Below, piece by piece: positions 9,205 through 19,112 of a DNA stretch of 37,792 nucleotides. The position numbers were made by a program, and so were the translations under genes. Where the stretch lies: contig DVLN01000151.1 of the NCBI GenBank assembly GCA_018715465.1, positions 1-37,792 of the forward strand, in the 5' to 3' direction. Position 1 is the stretch's first letter. Every line of letters begins with the position of its first letter. The notes under the pieces were generated by a model. That model ran no database searches. It was not told the origin of the DNA and worked only from the letters and a program-made list of their open reading frames with translations. The DNA comes from Candidatus Faecivivens stercorigallinarum. Lineage in GTDB: Bacteria; Bacillota; Clostridia; Oscillospirales; Ruminococcaceae.

Positions 9205-9834
9205 TCATGCGTATTCGGCCAGGACCGCCTTTGCGGTCGCAACAATCTGTTCGGTGCCGCCCCGCTCTGCCCAGAAGGAGCTGTCCGCCTCAGGCAGCGA
9301 CGCACCGGTGATCGCGCGGAAGATGGACGCCGCCGCCAGTGCCGACCCGAGCGGGCTTGCATGACGTTTATCCCGCCAGTAGAGCGGCGCATCCGGGACC
9401 GCTGCCCGCACCTTTTCCCAGACGACACCGGCAGGCGCCAGCAGCATATTCTCTTGCGCTGCCAGCCGTTCAAACGCGGCGGTCAGTTCAGCCTGATCGT
9501 CCGGGGCTTCTTCCTTCGCCCATGTCATATAGGCGACCGGGGTTGCCTTTGCCTGCCGGATCAGTTCCAGCAGCTGTGCAGCCTGCCGCATCAGCGCTTC
9601 TTCCCCGTCAAACGGGTGGGTTGCCTGCTGCAAGACAACATAATCATACCCGCCGTGCAGGATGTTAAACGCCGTCTGGGGCTGGTCGATGTGCCAGCGC
9701 AGCGGAACACCGGGACTGGCCAGCATCGTGACATGAATCTCCTGGCCGAGGACCTGCTCAAACAGCTCGGCGACCATCGCCGGCATATCGTTGAAATAGG
9801 TATGGCTGTTGCCGATAAACAGAATCTTTGTCAT
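9205..9834 (-). CDS. SGNH/GDSL-type hydrolase family protein
   Basis: ILFIGNSHTYFNDMP block I, DYVVLQQATH, RHASPLGSALAA block V-like; start set at MTKILFIGN. Confidence 0.82.
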   Translation of the reverse strand: MTKILFIGNSHTYFNDMPAMVAELFEQVLGQEIHVTMLASPGVPLRWHIDQPQTAFNILHGGYDYVVLQQATHPFDGEEALMRQAAQLLELIRQAKATPVAYMTWAKEEAPDDQAELTAAFERLAAQENMLLAPAGVVWEKVRAAVPDAPLYWRDKRHASPLGSALAAASIFRAITGASLPEADSSFWAERGGTEQIVATAKAVLAEYA

Positions 9835-9838
9835 CCGC

Positions 9839-10969
9839 TCATCCCTCCGTTGTGTCATTGGTAAAGGTCACCGAACTGGCGTACCCCTTATCGGTCAGGC
9901 AGATATAGGTCTTGCCGACATTGGCGACCAGCGGCTGGCCGTCGGAATCAGTAAAGACAAACGGGTCTTCCACCCCGCCCTTTTCCCAGCTGATCTCCTC
10001 TCGTCCTCCGGCACTGACGTACCATCCGCTGCCGGACGAGAGATCCAGGTTGCGCCGCTCGCTGCCGTCGCCGAGGGCTGTAACCGTCGTATAAAGGATC
10101 AGCACATTTTCAAAGGTGATCACCTCTTCGGTGTCGGCGTCAATATGTTCCTGACCATTACGGTACTTGGTGTAGACGCCGGTCGTCTCGTCATAGAAAA
10201 ATTCAGCGTTATACGAACCGGAAAAGGGAACGAAGACATCATCCGCGACCCCGTCCTCCGGGACGAGCACCTCACCATACGAGAAGTCAAACAGCGGCTG
10301 ATATTCCCCTTCCAGACTGATTCCTTCCGACTCGGCCTGGGCACGGATGGTCTCGCCGTCGATAAAGAAGCTGTGCTCCCGGCCGTAGGTCTGTGCCCGC
10401 CAGGTATCCTGGTAAAAGGCGCTGGTGCAGTACTGGCCATCGACGTCATCGACCCCGTAGCTGCTGATATAGTCATACGCAGTCGGCGAGCCGCCGAAAT
10501 GGGTATACAAAGCGTTGAGCCCTTCTGAGAATGATACATAATAATGCCGCGCACTCCGCACCGGCCCGACATACGGAATCTGGTCGATGTCGGCATACAC
10601 CCCCATCATCCGGGTAATGCCCCCCTCGACGACTGCTTCGAAGATCACATCCGCCGCCGCAAGCCCTCTCTGGGGCAGTGCCTGACCGATGTTGTTGATC
10701 ATGACGGTGACCGGACGCAGCCCGACCGCCGATTCGGCAAATCCTTCTTCACCCGTCAACGGGTTGCGCGGGCCAGTATCCTCCGGCTCTTCAGGAACGC
10801 TTTCCGGTTCACTTTCCGGTTCGCTGATTTCCGAAGAAGATTCCGGCATCATCGAACTGATCTCCTCGTCGGTCTCTCCCGCCATCGAGCAGCCGCCCAG
10901 CAGCCCCGCCGTCATCGCCAGACAGAGGATGGCCGCCGTCAGACGTCTTCCCATTGTGCATTTTCCCAT
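9839..10969 (-). CDS. DUF3048 (YerB-like) lipoprotein
   Basis: Lipobox LLGGC; NPLTGEEGFAESAVGLRPVTVMINNIGQALPQRGLAAADVIFEAVVEGGITRMMGVYAD typical of DUF3048; GAGG SD before ATG at 10969. Confidence 0.9.
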   Translation of the reverse strand: MGKCTMGRRLTAAILCLAMTAGLLGGCSMAGETDEEISSMMPESSSEISEPESEPESVPEEPEDTGPRNPLTGEEGFAESAVGLRPVTVMINNIGQALPQRGLAAADVIFEAVVEGGITRMMGVYADIDQIPYVGPVRSARHYYVSFSEGLNALYTHFGGSPTAYDYISSYGVDDVDGQYCTSAFYQDTWRAQTYGREHSFFIDGETIRAQAESEGISLEGEYQPLFDFSYGEVLVPEDGVADDVFVPFSGSYNAEFFYDETTGVYTKYRNGQEHIDADTEEVITFENVLILYTTVTALGDGSERRNLDLSSGSGWYVSAGGREEISWEKGGVEDPFVFTDSDGQPLVANVGKTYICLTDKGYASSVTFTNDTTEG

Positions 10970-11077
10970 CAATTCCTCATCTCTTTCCGGCCCATTGGCC
11001 ATATTTGCGGCCAGTCCCCCGACAGGCGCGTCTATATCAATACACGCGAGCACCCAGAAAAGTTTCACGCCTTTCGG

Positions 11078-12076
11078 TCATTCCCCGTCAAACCGGATGC
11101 CGCATTTTTCGCGGATCGTCTCCATCAACCAGGTCCCGTCTCTGGAAAGCTGTACCATCCCCGCGTATTCGTCCGCGGTTCCCTCTCTGTCGAGAATATA
11201 TCGGACAAAATCAGCCGCTTCGTTTCCGAGCGATGCTGAATGAGGTTCTTCCCCAAACAGCAGCCCGCTTTCGCCGTCATTTTTCCACAGCCGGATGTTT
11301 AAGATACGGGAAACGGGGGAAAAGGTGACCGTTCCCCGATCGCCGACGATCTCACTGGGGGCGCGGGACTGGCCGATCTTGGACCAGCTCATCAGACAGC
11401 TGCCCCACGGATAGACAAACATTGCGTTCCCGGCGCCGTCCGCGCCGCCTGGCAGAAAGTGGGCGCTCGCCTCCACCCGTTTCGGCATCCCAAACAGCGC
11501 AAGCGCCAGATAGACGTCATACACCCCAATATCCATCAGCGCTCCTGCACATAGTTCTTTATTGAAGATGTTGGGCAGTTCTCCCCGCAGCAACGCAGGA
11601 TAACGGGAGGAAAGCTGGGAGAAGTTGAGGACAGCGCCGCTCAGCGTGCCGATCTCCTCTACCGCCTGTTTCAGCTGCACAAACCGCGGCTGATGGGGAG
11701 CCATAATCGCCTCCATAAAAATTGCACCGTTTTCCTCAGCCACCGCCAGCAGCCGTTCTAGCTGCTCACAGGTCACGACCGCCGGTTTTTCGCACAGGAC
11801 ATGGATTCCCCGTCGGAGAAAGACCTCCGCCTGTTCCACATGCAGCCGGTTGGGGGTCGCGATGTAAACTGCGTCCACCGTCCCGGAATCTGCCATCTTT
11901 TCCAGATCGGTCCAGACCGCATCTTCTCCCAGCCCATGCTCCCCGGCAAATTCCAGTCCCCGCTCGAATGAACGGGAGTAGACAGCGGTATGCCGGATAC
12001 CGGATACATTTTTCAGCCCTTTCAGAAACCATCCGACGATTTTTCCACTGCCGACCGTCGCAAGTCTCAGCATCAT
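11078..12076 (-). CDS. Gfo/Idh/MocA family oxidoreductase
   Basis: LATVGSGKIVGWF Rossmann start, DAVYIATPNRLHVEQAEVFLRRGIHVLCEKPAV; start set at MMLRLATVG rather than upstream ORF start. Confidence 0.93.
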   Translation of the reverse strand: MMLRLATVGSGKIVGWFLKGLKNVSGIRHTAVYSRSFERGLEFAGEHGLGEDAVWTDLEKMADSGTVDAVYIATPNRLHVEQAEVFLRRGIHVLCEKPAVVTCEQLERLLAVAEENGAIFMEAIMAPHQPRFVQLKQAVEEIGTLSGAVLNFSQLSSRYPALLRGELPNIFNKELCAGALMDIGVYDVYLALALFGMPKRVEASAHFLPGGADGAGNAMFVYPWGSCLMSWSKIGQSRAPSEIVGDRGTVTFSPVSRILNIRLWKNDGESGLLFGEEPHSASLGNEAADFVRYILDREGTADEYAGMVQLSRDGTWLMETIREKCGIRFDGE

Positions 12077-12115
12077 TGTCCATCCCCTTTGCTTACGATA
12101 TTGCTTCCAGTTTTC

Positions 12116-12144
12116 AGTATACCAGATATCGCGCTCGATTACAA
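12116..12144 (-). promoter_or_regulatory. Promoter of the oxidoreductase gene
   Basis: minus strand TTGTAA, 17-bp spacer, extended -10 TGGTATACT. Confidence 0.7.
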
Positions 12145-12183
12145 ACGCGGGAAAAGAATTTTTAGAAAATGTTTTCAAATCTC

Positions 12184-12212
12184 TTGACAACTATTCTTGT
12201 CAATGATATACT
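12184..12212 (+). promoter_or_regulatory. SigA promoter of the XRE regulator/DUF3169 operon
   Basis: TTGACA (12184-12189), 17-bp spacer, TATACT (12207-12212). Confidence 0.87.
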
Positions 12213-12235
12213 TTAATTGACAAGAATAGTTATCA
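12185..12235. promoter_or_regulatory. Long inverted-repeat operator flanking the -10 element
   Basis: AACTATTCTTGTCAA (12189-12203) and TTGACAAGAATAGTT (12217-12231) are perfect reverse complements; extended to 19 bp each (12185-12203, 12217-12235) with 1 mismatch. Confidence 0.85.
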
Positions 12236-12291
12236 TTTTGCAAATGATCATTGTCAATTCCTACTTGAGCATAAGATGAAAGGAGGCCGTT

Positions 12292-12516
12292 ATGCCGCTG
12301 CACAATCGCTTAAAGGAATACCGCGCCCGGCTGGATATCAACCAGTCGGAAATGGGCCGGCTTGCCGGGGTTTCCCGCCAGACCATCAGCCAGATCGAGC
12401 GCGGTGACTATTCCCCCTCGGTCACACTCGCCCTGCGGCTTGCAAAGATCTGCGGGGTCACGGTCGAAGACATTTTTTCACTGGACGAAACGGAGGATTC
12501 TTATGAAAAAGACTGA
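12292..12516 (+). CDS. Small XRE/Cro-family HTH transcriptional regulator
   Basis: LKEYRARLDINQSEMGRLAGVSRQTISQIERGDYSPSVTLALRLAKICGVTVEDIF. Confidence 0.95.
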   Translation: MPLHNRLKEYRARLDINQSEMGRLAGVSRQTISQIERGDYSPSVTLALRLAKICGVTVEDIFSLDETEDSYEKD

Positions 12517-13324
12517 TATGCAGGTCCCGGAACAGCTTCGGGAAAAACAGCAGGAAATCCGTAAGGAAGATAAAAAGTCCCTGCCTAAACTGCTTTTATT
12601 CATGCTGTGCGCGGCAATTATTGGATTCCCAATTGGGTTTGGCATGGGATATCTGGGGAAAAATGGCATCGACTGGCTGCCGGAGACGCTGGAACAGTTC
12701 TGGATGATCTCGGCGCTGTGGATCATTCCGGTATTTGCCCTGCTGCTGGCGGTTCCGTCACTGGCGCTGTGCACCGGCATGAAAAAGGCAATCAGCCAGC
12801 TGGGAGAAGACGACGATACAACGGCCGAAAAGATTGACCGCCGGCTGGGCGTCTCGATGCTTTTGAGCGCCGCGTTTATGATCTGCCTGTTTTTCGGGCT
12901 GGCGGTCATCTTTGCGGTCTGCGATGAGATGAGCGGGGCCCAGCTGCTGACCGGGTTGTCGGAGCTGATTCTGGGGCTCGCACTGGCGACTGTGGCGCAG
13001 AAAAAGGCGGTGGACCTGACCAAGCTGCTCTACCCGGAAAAACAAGGCAGTGCCCTGGACATCAAGTTTGTCAAAGTCTGGGAAGAAAGCTGCGACGAAC
13101 GGGAAAAGTCGATGATCTGGCAGAGTGGATACCGGGCCTACAGAACGACCTCAGCGGTTTATCCGCTGCTGTTTGCCGTAATCGCAGTCGGTGCAATTCC
13201 ATTCGGATACGGTCCGCTTCCTGCCGGAATTGTCCTGCTGATGTGGCTGATTCAGACAGTCAGTTACTGTATTCACACCATCGGTATTGAATCCCGCACC
13301 AAAAAAGGCCATACAGAAGGATAA
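12503..13324 (+). CDS. DUF3169-like membrane protein
   Basis: Overlaps the 3' end of the XRE gene (translational coupling); multiple TM segments; XRE + DUF3169 pairing is a known arrangement. Confidence 0.7.
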   Translation: MKKTDMQVPEQLREKQQEIRKEDKKSLPKLLLFMLCAAIIGFPIGFGMGYLGKNGIDWLPETLEQFWMISALWIIPVFALLLAVPSLALCTGMKKAISQLGEDDDTTAEKIDRRLGVSMLLSAAFMICLFFGLAVIFAVCDEMSGAQLLTGLSELILGLALATVAQKKAVDLTKLLYPEKQGSALDIKFVKVWEESCDEREKSMIWQSGYRAYRTTSAVYPLLFAVIAVGAIPFGYGPLPAGIVLLMWLIQTVSYCIHTIGIESRTKKGHTEG

Positions 13325-13333
13325 AGCAAAAAT

Positions 13334-13370
13334 TCCCTCCTGTCCGGGATAGGTTTCCGGGCAGGAGGGA
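13334..13370. terminator. Bidirectional terminator between DUF3169-like and MBL genes
   Basis: TCCCTCCTGtCCGG ... CCGGgCAGGAGGGA stem. Confidence 0.8.
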
Positions 13371-13398
13371 GTTTCATTGTCTGAAAATAATTCTTGTA

Positions 13399-14205
13399 TT
13401 ATTCAACCGGATAGCAGGCCGACGCGCCGCCATGTACCGCGCGTTCCGCCTTTTTGCCGAACATCTCGTTGACCGGTGCAAAGCCGTAACCGGCGAGGTT
13501 TTCCATCTTCTTCTGAGTACCGGCGAGAATTTCACTGTCCAGCGCGATAAAGTCGCGGATGTACTGTTTGCTGATCGGGCTGCCGTTGTGAGCGGGGCAG
13601 ACAAAGTCGTATTCGCTTTCCCTTGCCAGCAGCTTTTCCATATTCTGTTTATGCAGCGCCGCCTGTTCCAGCGCGGTCAGATCCTGCCGCAGCAGCAGCA
13701 CCTGTCCCGACTCCAGCTCGTCGCCCGAATAAACGCAGCGGCTGACATCGTCGATATAGGCAAGGCTTCCGGGGTGGTGACAGCCGATCGCAACAACGCT
13801 GACCTTGCGTCCGCCCAGGTCGATGACATCCCCGTCGTGCAGGATGTTGATTTTATAATCAGGATGGGGCATCGCCATAAAGCGTTTCTGCATCTCCTCA
13901 CCAAACGCATTTTTGGCGTCTTTGGAAGCAGCTTCGCTCATCCAGGCCTCTTCCCAGAGGGCGTTTCCGCCGGTATGGTCAAAATGGCCATGGGTATTGC
14001 AGACCATGACAGGCTTGTCGGTGATTGTCTCAACAAATGCCCGGAGGTCGCCGTCACCGTAAGCGGTGTCGATCAGCATTGCCTTTTCGCTGCCGATCAG
14101 CAGATAGCAGTAGAGGCTGCCGTGATAGCAGATCACCCAGGTATCGGGGAAGTTCTGCCATTTACCGTAGATATATCCGTGTTCGTTGACATTGGGGTTT
14201 GCCAT
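13399..14205 (-). CDS. MBL-fold metallo-hydrolase
   Basis: CNTHGHFDHTGGN (HxHxDH), YSGDELESGQ; start set at MANPNVNE behind GAAAGGATGG. Confidence 0.9.
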   Translation of the reverse strand: MANPNVNEHGYIYGKWQNFPDTWVICYHGSLYCYLLIGSEKAMLIDTAYGDGDLRAFVETITDKPVMVCNTHGHFDHTGGNALWEEAWMSEAASKDAKNAFGEEMQKRFMAMPHPDYKINILHDGDVIDLGGRKVSVVAIGCHHPGSLAYIDDVSRCVYSGDELESGQVLLLRQDLTALEQAALHKQNMEKLLARESEYDFVCPAHNGSPISKQYIRDFIALDSEILAGTQKKMENLAGYGFAPVNEMFGKKAERAVHGGASACYPVE

Positions 14206-14347
14206 TGTGACCATCCTTTCAGACAAAAGTGCATAAGTTTTATCAGATAGTTATAGAATAGCACAGTCTGAAACATCTGGCAAGCAGTCAATCTGTCATT
14301 TTACAGCGAAAAATTATCTTTTTCACTTTTACCGGCGACAGGCAGTG

Positions 14348-14393
14348 AAAAAGGGACAGTCTTTCCGCAACATACAGAAAGACTATCCCTTTT
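14348..14393 (-). terminator. Terminator of the fatty-acid synthesis operon
   Basis: minus strand AAAGGGATAGTCTTTC ... GAAAGACTGTCCCTTTTT. Confidence 0.9.
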
Positions 14394-14424
14394 AAAAAAA
14401 CACGCTGAATCGAGAGAACCGAAA

Positions 14425-14652
14425 TCAGGCGTTGTCTTCGATATACTTAACGATATCGCCGACGGTTTTGATATTCTCGACCTGCTCGTCGGGGATTTCA
14501 ACGTCGAATTCCTCTTCGAGAGACATGACCAGGTCGACCAGGTCCAGAGAGTCAGCGCCGAGATCGTCAACGATGCTGGCTTCCATGGTAACCTTTTCTT
14601 CCTCAACGTCCAGCTGATCTACCAGAATCTCTTTTACTTTGTCAAAAATCAT
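14425..14652 (-). CDS. acpP: Acyl carrier protein
   Basis: [29 protein letters not shown] phosphopantetheine site; start [10 protein letters not shown] behind GGAGG. Confidence 0.96.
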   Translation of the reverse strand: MIFDKVKEILVDQLDVEEEKVTMEASIVDDLGADSLDLVDLVMSLEEEFDVEIPDEQVENIKTVGDIVKYIEDNA

Positions 14653-14729
14653 GGGTATTTCCTCCTTGATATTCACATCTATCATAATCCGCCGGTATAA
14701 AGGGTTCTTATACCAAAGCGAAATTACAA

Positions 14730-15698
14730 TCATCCATTTTCATCCGAAACCGGTTGCATTCCATCCCGCATTCCGTCATCATCGGTACTGACCACGACGT
14801 CACTTTCCGGGAGCTCACCGATCTGGGGCAGCGTATCTTCCAGTCCGACAGAACAGTCATCCTCTTCGCAGCAGCTGCCCGCGAGGATATCCTCTTCAAA
14901 TACGCCAATTTTTCTGAATTTATTATAACGTGCTTCTAATAAATTTGCAACACTTTTTTTGGATAATTTTTTCAGAGAATCCAAAATAAAGTCGGCAATA
15001 TTCCCGGCCGTCACTTCAGGGTTCATATGCGCGCCGCCGGCAGCCTCCGGGATGATCACGTCACAGACACCATATTCCTTCAGGTCTTCCGCCTTCATGT
15101 GCATCTGTTCGGCGGCCTCTTTTTCACGGGAAGCGTCTTTCCACAGAAGGGAAGCAAACCCTCTGGGCGAGATAACGCTGTAGACCGCATTTTCCAGCAT
15201 CCCCAGCGTATCGCATACCCCAAGCGCCAGTGCACCGCCGGAACCGCCCTCTCCCAGCACAATCGAGATAACCGGTGTTTTGAGCCGGGAAAATTCAAAC
15301 AGGTTGCGGGCAATCGCCTCACCCTGTCCCCTCTCCTCGGCTGCAACGCCGCAGAAAGCACCGGGCGTGTCGATAAAGCAGATAATCGGTCGGTGGAACT
15401 TCTCAGCCTGTCTGGCCAGCCGGAGTGCCTTACGGTAGCCTTCCGGGTGGGGGCAGGAGAAGTTGGTCTTCTTGTTTTCCTCGAGGTCATGTCCCTTGAC
15501 CTGTCCGATCACCGTCACCGAGATACCATGTACCCGGGCGATGCCGCCGACGATCGCCGCATCGTCTCCGAACAGCCGGTCGCCGTGCATCTCATAAAAC
15601 TCGTCAAAGATCATCGGGATATAATCCCGCACCGTCGGACGTCCCTTATGGCGGATCAGCTCCATCCGCTCCCAGGCGGTCAGCTTGTTTTCTTCCAT
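14730..15698 (-). CDS. accA: Acetyl-CoA carboxylase carboxyltransferase subunit alpha
   Basis: [72 protein letters not shown] before MEENK; C-terminal acidic extension. Confidence 0.96.
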   Translation of the reverse strand: MEENKLTAWERMELIRHKGRPTVRDYIPMIFDEFYEMHGDRLFGDDAAIVGGIARVHGISVTVIGQVKGHDLEENKKTNFSCPHPEGYRKALRLARQAEKFHRPIICFIDTPGAFCGVAAEERGQGEAIARNLFEFSRLKTPVISIVLGEGGSGGALALGVCDTLGMLENAVYSVISPRGFASLLWKDASREKEAAEQMHMKAEDLKEYGVCDVIIPEAAGGAHMNPEVTAGNIADFILDSLKKLSKKSVANLLEARYNKFRKIGVFEEDILAGSCCEEDDCSVGLEDTLPQIGELPESDVVVSTDDDGMRDGMQPVSDENG

Positions 15699-15727
15699 CG
15701 TCAATTCCTCCTGTCCTTTTTCTGTTG

Positions 15728-16645
15728 TCATACATCCAGCTTCTGGTCAGGAAGATGGGCTTTGAGCAGCTTGGAGAGGGTGCGGCGCATATTGACCCTG
15801 CTGACGATCATATCGACAAAGCCATGCTCCAGCAAAAACTCTGCCGACTGGAAGTCGTCCGGCAGCCGCTGGCGGATGGTCCCTTCGATGACCCGCCGCC
15901 CGGCGAATCCGATCAGCACCTTGGGTTCCGCGATGATGATGTCCCCCAGTGACGCAAACGACGCAGTGACGCCGCCGGTGGTCGGGTCGGTCAGCACCGT
16001 GATGTACAGAAGCCCCGCATCGGAATGACGCGCCACTGCCGCAGAAGTCTTGGCCATCTGCATCAGCGAGATGATCCCCTCCTGCATCCGGGCGCCGCCG
16101 GATGCGGTGAAAGCGACGACCGGCAGACCTTTTTCAGTCGCCCGTTCAAACGCTCTTGTGATCTTCTCACCGACAACCGAGCCCATCGACGCCATCATAA
16201 ACCGGGAATCCATAATGATGATCACACATTTCCGTGTGCGGATGGTACACTCACCGGTGATGACAGCCTCGCGAAGGCCAGTTTTTGCCTGAGCGGAAGC
16301 GACCTTCTCCTCATACCCCGGAAACTCCAGCGGATTGAGGGTGGAAAGCCCCTCATCGTATTCGACGAAGCTGCCGCGGTCAACCGTCAGTTCCAGCCGT
16401 TCCTGACAGGAGATGCGGGCATGGTAGGAGCAGCCCGGGCATACCTTCAGCCCGGCGTTAAACTCCTCCATAAAAATCACATTGCCGCAGCGGGGACATT
16501 TGAACAGCAAATTCTGCGGAATTTTGGAGCGATGGGAAGCCTTAGCCTTCCCGTCGGCATCGCCGCCGGCAGCGTTTGACTTTCCGTTCCCGTCCCCGTC
16601 AAAATCCATCCGGGAACGGACGACTTTCCAGATATCTTCAAGCAT
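15728..16645 (-). CDS. accD: Acetyl-CoA carboxylase carboxyltransferase subunit beta
   Basis: CPRCGN...CPGC zinc ribbon, [47 protein letters not shown]. Confidence 0.96.
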   Translation of the reverse strand: MLEDIWKVVRSRMDFDGDGNGKSNAAGGDADGKAKASHRSKIPQNLLFKCPRCGNVIFMEEFNAGLKVCPGCSYHARISCQERLELTVDRGSFVEYDEGLSTLNPLEFPGYEEKVASAQAKTGLREAVITGECTIRTRKCVIIIMDSRFMMASMGSVVGEKITRAFERATEKGLPVVAFTASGGARMQEGIISLMQMAKTSAAVARHSDAGLLYITVLTDPTTGGVTASFASLGDIIIAEPKVLIGFAGRRVIEGTIRQRLPDDFQSAEFLLEHGFVDMIVSRVNMRRTLSKLLKAHLPDQKLDV

Positions 16646-16715
16646 ACTCTCACCCGTGCCGGTTTACCAGGCACATTTCCTTTCCGTGACGTTTAAAGGG
16701 GCGCGGACGGGTAAG

Positions 16716-18065
16716 TTATTTGGTCAGCCGTCCGATATTGCGTCCGAGGAAGCCGATATCATAATCCGCCGACTCGACGTCCGGGTCACGAAGTAATTTT
16801 AACTGAAAATCAATGTTGGTGTCAACCCCTTCGACAAGAAATTCCGCCAGCGCCCACTGCATTTTCATCAGCGCTTCCTCTCTTGTCGGCGCGTATGCAA
16901 TCAGCTTTGCGATCATCGAGTCGTAGTAAGGGGTGATCTCATACCCGGAATAAACCGAAGTATCAATACGGATACCGGGGCCGCCGGGCATATACAGGCT
17001 GGTGATCTTTCCGGGGGACGGGCGGAAACCCTGTGAGGGGTTTTCGGCGTTGATCCGGCATTCAATCGCGTGGCCCTGCAAATGGATATCCTCCTGCGAG
17101 AAAGGCAGCAGCTCACCTGCCGCAATCCGCAGCTGCATTTTGACGATGTCGATACCGGTGACAAATTCGGTGACCGGGTGTTCAACCTGAATACGGGTAT
17201 TCATCTCCATAAAGTAGAACTGGTCGCCGGACAGCAAAAATTCGACCGTTCCGGCGTTTTCATACCCGCAGGCAATCGCCGCACGGACAGCCGCCTCACC
17301 CATCTTTTTGCGCAGCTCAGGGCTGAGGATGGGACAGGGGCATTCCTCGACCATCTTCTGGTTGCGGCGCTGCAATGAACAATCCCGTTCTCCCAGATGG
17401 ACGACATTGCCGTAATGGTCCGCCAGCAGCTGGACCTCGACATGCCTGGGGTCGACGATGAACTTTTCCAGATAGACCCCGTCATCCCCAAAGAAGGATT
17501 TTGCCTCCCGTTTTGCGGTGATAATCGCATCCTCCAGTTCCTCCGGGCGGTCAACCCGCCGAATTCCCCGTCCGCCGCCGCCGGCAGAAGCCTTGACCAT
17601 GACCGGATAGCCGACTTTTGCGGCAATCTCCGCCGCCTCCTCGACCGAACCGATCAGCCCGTCCGAGCCGGGGACAACCGGGACATCTGCCTCCCGCATC
17701 GTCTGTTTGGCGGTGGCCTTGTCCCCCATCCGCAGCATTGCTTCCGGGCTGGGGCCGATAAAGGTTACGCCGCAGCGGGCGCACATCCGGGCGAAGTTCG
17801 CGTTTTCCGACAGAAAACCGAACCCGGGGTGCAGCGCGTCGGCGCCGGTCAGCTCACAGGCCGCGAGGATTGCCTTCATGTTGAGGTAACTCTCAGCGGT
17901 CGACGCCGGTCCGATACAGATTGCCTCATCGGCAATCTTTGCGTGAAGCGCGTCTCTGTCAGCCTCAGAAAAAACAGCGACCGTCCGGACCCCCAGCTCA
18001 CGGCAGGCACGGATAATCCGCACCGCGATTTCGCCGCGGTTTGCAATCAGGACTTTTTTAAACAT
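16716..18065 (-). CDS. accC: Acetyl-CoA carboxylase biotin carboxylase subunit
   Basis: FKKVLIANRGEIAVRIIRACRELG, HPGFGFLSENANFA, KASAGGGGRGIR, EMNTRIQVEHPVTE. Confidence 0.97.
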   Translation of the reverse strand: MFKKVLIANRGEIAVRIIRACRELGVRTVAVFSEADRDALHAKIADEAICIGPASTAESYLNMKAILAACELTGADALHPGFGFLSENANFARMCARCGVTFIGPSPEAMLRMGDKATAKQTMREADVPVVPGSDGLIGSVEEAAEIAAKVGYPVMVKASAGGGGRGIRRVDRPEELEDAIITAKREAKSFFGDDGVYLEKFIVDPRHVEVQLLADHYGNVVHLGERDCSLQRRNQKMVEECPCPILSPELRKKMGEAAVRAAIACGYENAGTVEFLLSGDQFYFMEMNTRIQVEHPVTEFVTGIDIVKMQLRIAAGELLPFSQEDIHLQGHAIECRINAENPSQGFRPSPGKITSLYMPGGPGIRIDTSVYSGYEITPYYDSMIAKLIAYAPTREEALMKMQWALAEFLVEGVDTNIDFQLKLLRDPDVESADYDIGFLGRNIGRLTK

Positions 18066-18084
18066 ATCCTCGTTCCTTTACCTC

Positions 18085-18552
18085 TTATTCTTTTTCAGCG
18101 CCTGACTCTGCGGCTGCCGGAGCATCGCCTAGCATCGAAGTCAGCTCAGCAGTCACAATCTTGCGGCCATCGACCGTCGCAACCGCCTTGCAGACAGCCA
18201 GCGGGCCGCGGACCTTGATGACCTCGACTTCAAGGGTCAGGGTATCACCGGGAACTGCCTTGTTGCGGAACTTTGCCTTGTCGATACCGGCAAAGTAAGC
18301 AATCCGCCCCTTGTTTTCCGGCAGCGACAGCGAGCAGACCGCGCCGGTCTGTGCCAGCATTTCAATGGTCAAAACGCCCGGCTGAACCGGTTCCTGGGGG
18401 AAATGCCCGGCAAACCAGAATTCATCGGGACGCAGGTATTTTTTCCCGACCGCCCGGACACCAGGTTCCAGCTCAACGATCTCGTCGATCAGCAGGAAGG
18501 GGTCGCGGTGCGGAATGATCTCCTTGATCTGTTCCTTATTGAGAAGAGCCAT
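18085..18552 (-). CDS. fabZ: 3-hydroxyacyl-ACP dehydratase FabZ
   Basis: IKEIIPHRDPFLLIDEI, FAGHFPQEPVQPGVLTIEMLAQTGA. Confidence 0.96.
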   Translation of the reverse strand: MALLNKEQIKEIIPHRDPFLLIDEIVELEPGVRAVGKKYLRPDEFWFAGHFPQEPVQPGVLTIEMLAQTGAVCSLSLPENKGRIAYFAGIDKAKFRNKAVPGDTLTLEVEVIKVRGPLAVCKAVATVDGRKIVTAELTSMLGDAPAAAESGAEKE

Positions 18553-18584
18553 GATTAAAGCCCGTCCTTTCCGTAAAAATGGGT

Positions 18585-19073
18585 TCAGCTGATAACCATG
18601 ATCGGCTGGCCGTACTCGACCGCCTGGCCATTCTGAACCAGAATCTTTTCGACCGTGCCGGTGAATTCGCTGGTGACCTCATTCATCAGCTTCATCGACT
18701 CGATGATAAACAGCACGTCGCCTTCGCTGACCTGTTTGCCGACCGTCACATAAGGCGGTTTGTCAGGGGATGCGGAAGCGTAGAAGGTGCCGACGATCGG
18801 AGACTTGACGACATTGCCGGAAATCTCCTCTTTCTTTTCGGCAGGGGCAGCGGCCTCCGCCGCCGGAGCGACGGCCGGAGCAGCCGGCATCTGAACAGCG
18901 CCGGGTACAGCCGGAGCCGCAGCAGGCGGGCAGACATAGACCTGTTCCGGTTTTTCACTGGCAAAGCACAGCTCAAAATCCCCGTCCCGCAGGGTAAAAC
19001 TGGTGAGGCCGGAGGTGGAAAAGGCTTCCATCAGTCCGCGCATCTCATCTATAGAAAGTTTCATATCAGACAT
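18585..19073 (-). CDS. accB: Biotin carboxyl carrier protein of acetyl-CoA carboxylase
   Basis: C-terminal biotinyl domain with ESMKLMNEV, Ala/Pro-rich linker, VGTFYASASPDKPPYVTVGKQV. Confidence 0.95.
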   Translation of the reverse strand: MSDMKLSIDEMRGLMEAFSTSGLTSFTLRDGDFELCFASEKPEQVYVCPPAAAPAVPGAVQMPAAPAVAPAAEAAAPAEKKEEISGNVVKSPIVGTFYASASPDKPPYVTVGKQVSEGDVLFIIESMKLMNEVTSEFTGTVEKILVQNGQAVEYGQPIMVIS

Positions 19074-19112
19074 AGATAACTCCTATCCATTGTTCAGGTT
19101 GATGTTTGCCTG

